Shown here in pieces: positions 62,718-64,000 of a stretch of 64,000 nt of DNA (within the stretch, counting starts at the first letter, position 1; the number at the start of each line of letters is the position of its first letter). This stretch comes from Massilia sp. BSC265 (lineage in GTDB: Bacteria > Pseudomonadota > Gammaproteobacteria > Burkholderiales > Burkholderiaceae_D): positions 186,001-250,000 of the forward strand of contig NZ_JPXI01000033.1 in NCBI RefSeq assembly GCF_000740675.1, in the 5' to 3' direction. The position numbers were made by a program, and so were the translations under genes. The notes beneath the pieces were generated by a model, which was given only the letters and a program-made list of their open reading frames with translations, was not told the DNA's origin and did not search any database.

Positions 62718-63977
62718 ATGGTTCCACGCTTCACGCTTCGCAACCTGTTCGCCGCCGCGCTGGCGGCTGCCGCATTGACCCCTGGGATCGCGGTGCAGCA
62801 GGAGTTGCAACTTGATCATCGCATGAATGAGCACATCGAGCAGGTGCCTGCCGGCCCGCAAGGCCTCGCCATGCTCGAGACGACGGTGTTCCAGCCGAAC
62901 GGCCCGGGCCCCTTCCCGCTCATCATCATCAACCACGGCAAGGATCCGGGCCGCCCGAACCTGCAGCCGCGCGACCGCTTCTACTACATGGCCTCGGCCT
63001 TCGTGAAGCGCGGTTATGCCGTGATGGTGCCGATGCGCCAGGGCTTTGCCAGCTCGACCGGCCGCTACCGCGAGTATGGCTGCAACATGACCGCCAACGG
63101 CTATGCCCAGGCGGAAGACATCGCTGCGACGCTTGCTTATGCACGTCGGCAGAAGTGGGTCGACCCCAAGCGCATCGTCATCGCCGGCCAGTCCTACGGC
63201 GGCCTGGCGACCATGGCCATCGGCACCAAGGATTTGCCCGGCGTGCGCGGCCTGATCAACTTCGCCGGTGGCCTGCGCGACGACAGCGACCGCTGCGCCT
63301 GGCGTTCGGCGCTGGTGACGGCCTTCGCGGAGTACGGCGCCAAGACCAGGCTGCCCACCCTGTGGATGTACGGCGAGAACGACTCCCTGTTCGGCCCGGA
63401 ACTGGCGCACCGCATGCATGCGGCTTTCGAAGGGGCTGGCGGCCGCGGCCGTCTGGTCATGCTCCCGACCTTCAAGCGTGATTCGCACGGCATGCTGGCC
63501 AGCCGCGACGGCGAAAAGGTGTGGCTGGACGACACCCTGCGCTTCCTGGACCAGATCGGCATGCCGACGGCCGTGATCCACGACGTGCCGCCGCCACCGA
63601 GCCCGGTGCGTACCGACTACGCGCAGGTGGATGACGTCGAGGCCGTGCCTTTCCTGTCGGAGAACGGCCGCCGCGCCTACCAGGAATACCTGACCAAGAT
63701 GACCCCGCGCGCCTTCGCGCTGTCGCCGAGCGGCGCCTGGACCTGGGCCGAGGAAGGCGAAGACCCGGACGGCCGCGCACTGGCCACCTGCACCGCCAAG
63801 AGCAAGGAGCCGTGCCGCCTGTACTCGGTGGACGACTACGTGGTGTGGAACGGCAACCTCGACCAGGCCGAGAAGACCTCGGTGACGGCCTCGGTGACGC
63901 CGGTGCCGAAGCCGGCGGTGGATCCGACTGCCGCGGCGCCGACCACGTCGATCGGTTCCAACAAAGCCACGCACTAG
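62718..63977 (+). CDS. Exported alpha/beta hydrolase (dienelactone hydrolase-like)
   Basis: A 419-residue protein with a signal peptide (MVPRFTLRNLFAAALAAAAL, cleavage after GIA or nearby). The alpha/beta hydrolase core includes FPLIIINHGKDPGRPN (oxyanion strand), the nucleophile elbow IAGQSYGGLATM (Ser159), the acid strand TLWMYGENDSLFGPE and the His in FKRDSHGMLASRDG. The C-terminal 150 residues are not typical: they contain two Cys pairs, then a Thr/Pro/Ala-rich tail (VTASVTPVPKPAVDPTAAAP). No neighbour suggests a substrate. The frame starts earlier at 62622 but lacks a signal peptide there. Confidence 0.85.
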   Translation: MVPRFTLRNLFAAALAAAALTPGIAVQQELQLDHRMNEHIEQVPAGPQGLAMLETTVFQPNGPGPFPLIIINHGKDPGRPNLQPRDRFYYMASAFVKRGYAVMVPMRQGFASSTGRYREYGCNMTANGYAQAEDIAATLAYARRQKWVDPKRIVIAGQSYGGLATMAIGTKDLPGVRGLINFAGGLRDDSDRCAWRSALVTAFAEYGAKTRLPTLWMYGENDSLFGPELAHRMHAAFEGAGGRGRLVMLPTFKRDSHGMLASRDGEKVWLDDTLRFLDQIGMPTAVIHDVPPPPSPVRTDYAQVDDVEAVPFLSENGRRAYQEYLTKMTPRAFALSPSGAWTWAEEGEDPDGRALATCTAKSKEPCRLYSVDDYVVWNGNLDQAEKTSVTASVTPVPKPAVDPTAAAPTTSIGSNKATH

Positions 63978-63978
63978 C

Positions 63979-64000
63979 AGGGTGGTCGGTGTCGCCGATC
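63979..64000. repeat. Start of a repeat of the GGTCGGC subtype (copy H, cut by window end)
   Basis: AGGGTGGTCGGTGTCGCCGA begins 1 nt after the hydrolase stop codon and reads like the left arm of the subtype seen at 27965. The window ends before the second arm. Confidence 0.55.

Overview
The window comes from a high-GC betaproteobacterium, most likely of the Oxalobacteraceae (Massilia-like, Burkholderiales). The inference rests on the ilvI-ilvN-ilvC / pssA / leuA order, a complete isc cluster ending in iscX, the sigma factor-DUF3619-DUF3106-RDD block, and family-level similarity of many proteins. No rRNA, tRNA, transposase, integrase, phage or CRISPR array was seen. This looks like ordinary chromosome with a few accessory or decayed spots.

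Layout. 1-5.1 kb (minus): a quinone oxidoreductase cut by the window edge, a MYG1-family hydrolase, fdhD and a YdeP-type molybdopterin oxidoreductase. 5.4-8.4 kb: a secreted SGNH hydrolase, a Sel1-repeat protein and a DUF2807 protein. 8.7-11.6 kb: a pair of exported M16 peptidase-fold proteins, one with and one without the zinc motif. 11.6-12.0 kb: an SMR-type guanidinium exporter behind a guanidine-II riboswitch. 12.1-18.1 kb: a six-gene stressosome operon (RsbR, RsbS, RsbT, an ATPase-PP2C fusion, a histidine kinase and a hybrid kinase). 18.3-23.2 kb: an acyltransferase, two lipoproteins, and rpsO-pnp. 23.3-30.2 kb: branched-chain amino acid and phosphatidylserine synthesis (leuA, pssA, ilvC, ilvN, ilvI). 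30.5-31.2 kb: remnants of an ABC permease and a TauD-type dioxygenase, with two NtrC-like palindromes beside them. 31.4-33.7 kb: the sigma factor operon. 33.7-36.1 kb: a membrane nucleotide cyclase behind a beta-barrel protein. 36.3-40.0 kb: an SDR, a pseudouridine synthase, threonine aldolase and a methyltransferase. 40.0-45.8 kb: iscR-S-U-A-hscB-hscA-fdx-iscX with an IscR box. 46-50 kb: a divergent UNG-like protein, a CBS protein, and maiA-fahA with a divergent LysR regulator. 50-58 kb: two large sensor kinases and a ChaC-type cyclotransferase. 58-64 kb: a P450 with a divergent AraC-type regulator, a LexA-boxed radical SAM protein, a DTW-domain tRNA-modifying enzyme and an exported alpha/beta hydrolase.

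Three local systems stand out. The stressosome operon couples an RsbRST core to two histidine kinases, and three successive proteins carry an RsbT-like module. The radical SAM gene has a near-canonical SOS box directly before its start, and its product ends in a beta-clamp-binding pentapeptide. A palindromic repeat family of about 85-112 bp, with partial relatives, lies within 15 nt of a stop codon in all eight places seen, including twice inside the isc operon.

Starts were chosen from ribosome-binding sites, overlaps with neighbouring genes and family length. Several are earlier in-frame codons rejected for lack of a ribosome-binding site. Family assignments come from reading motifs in the translations; no database search was run.
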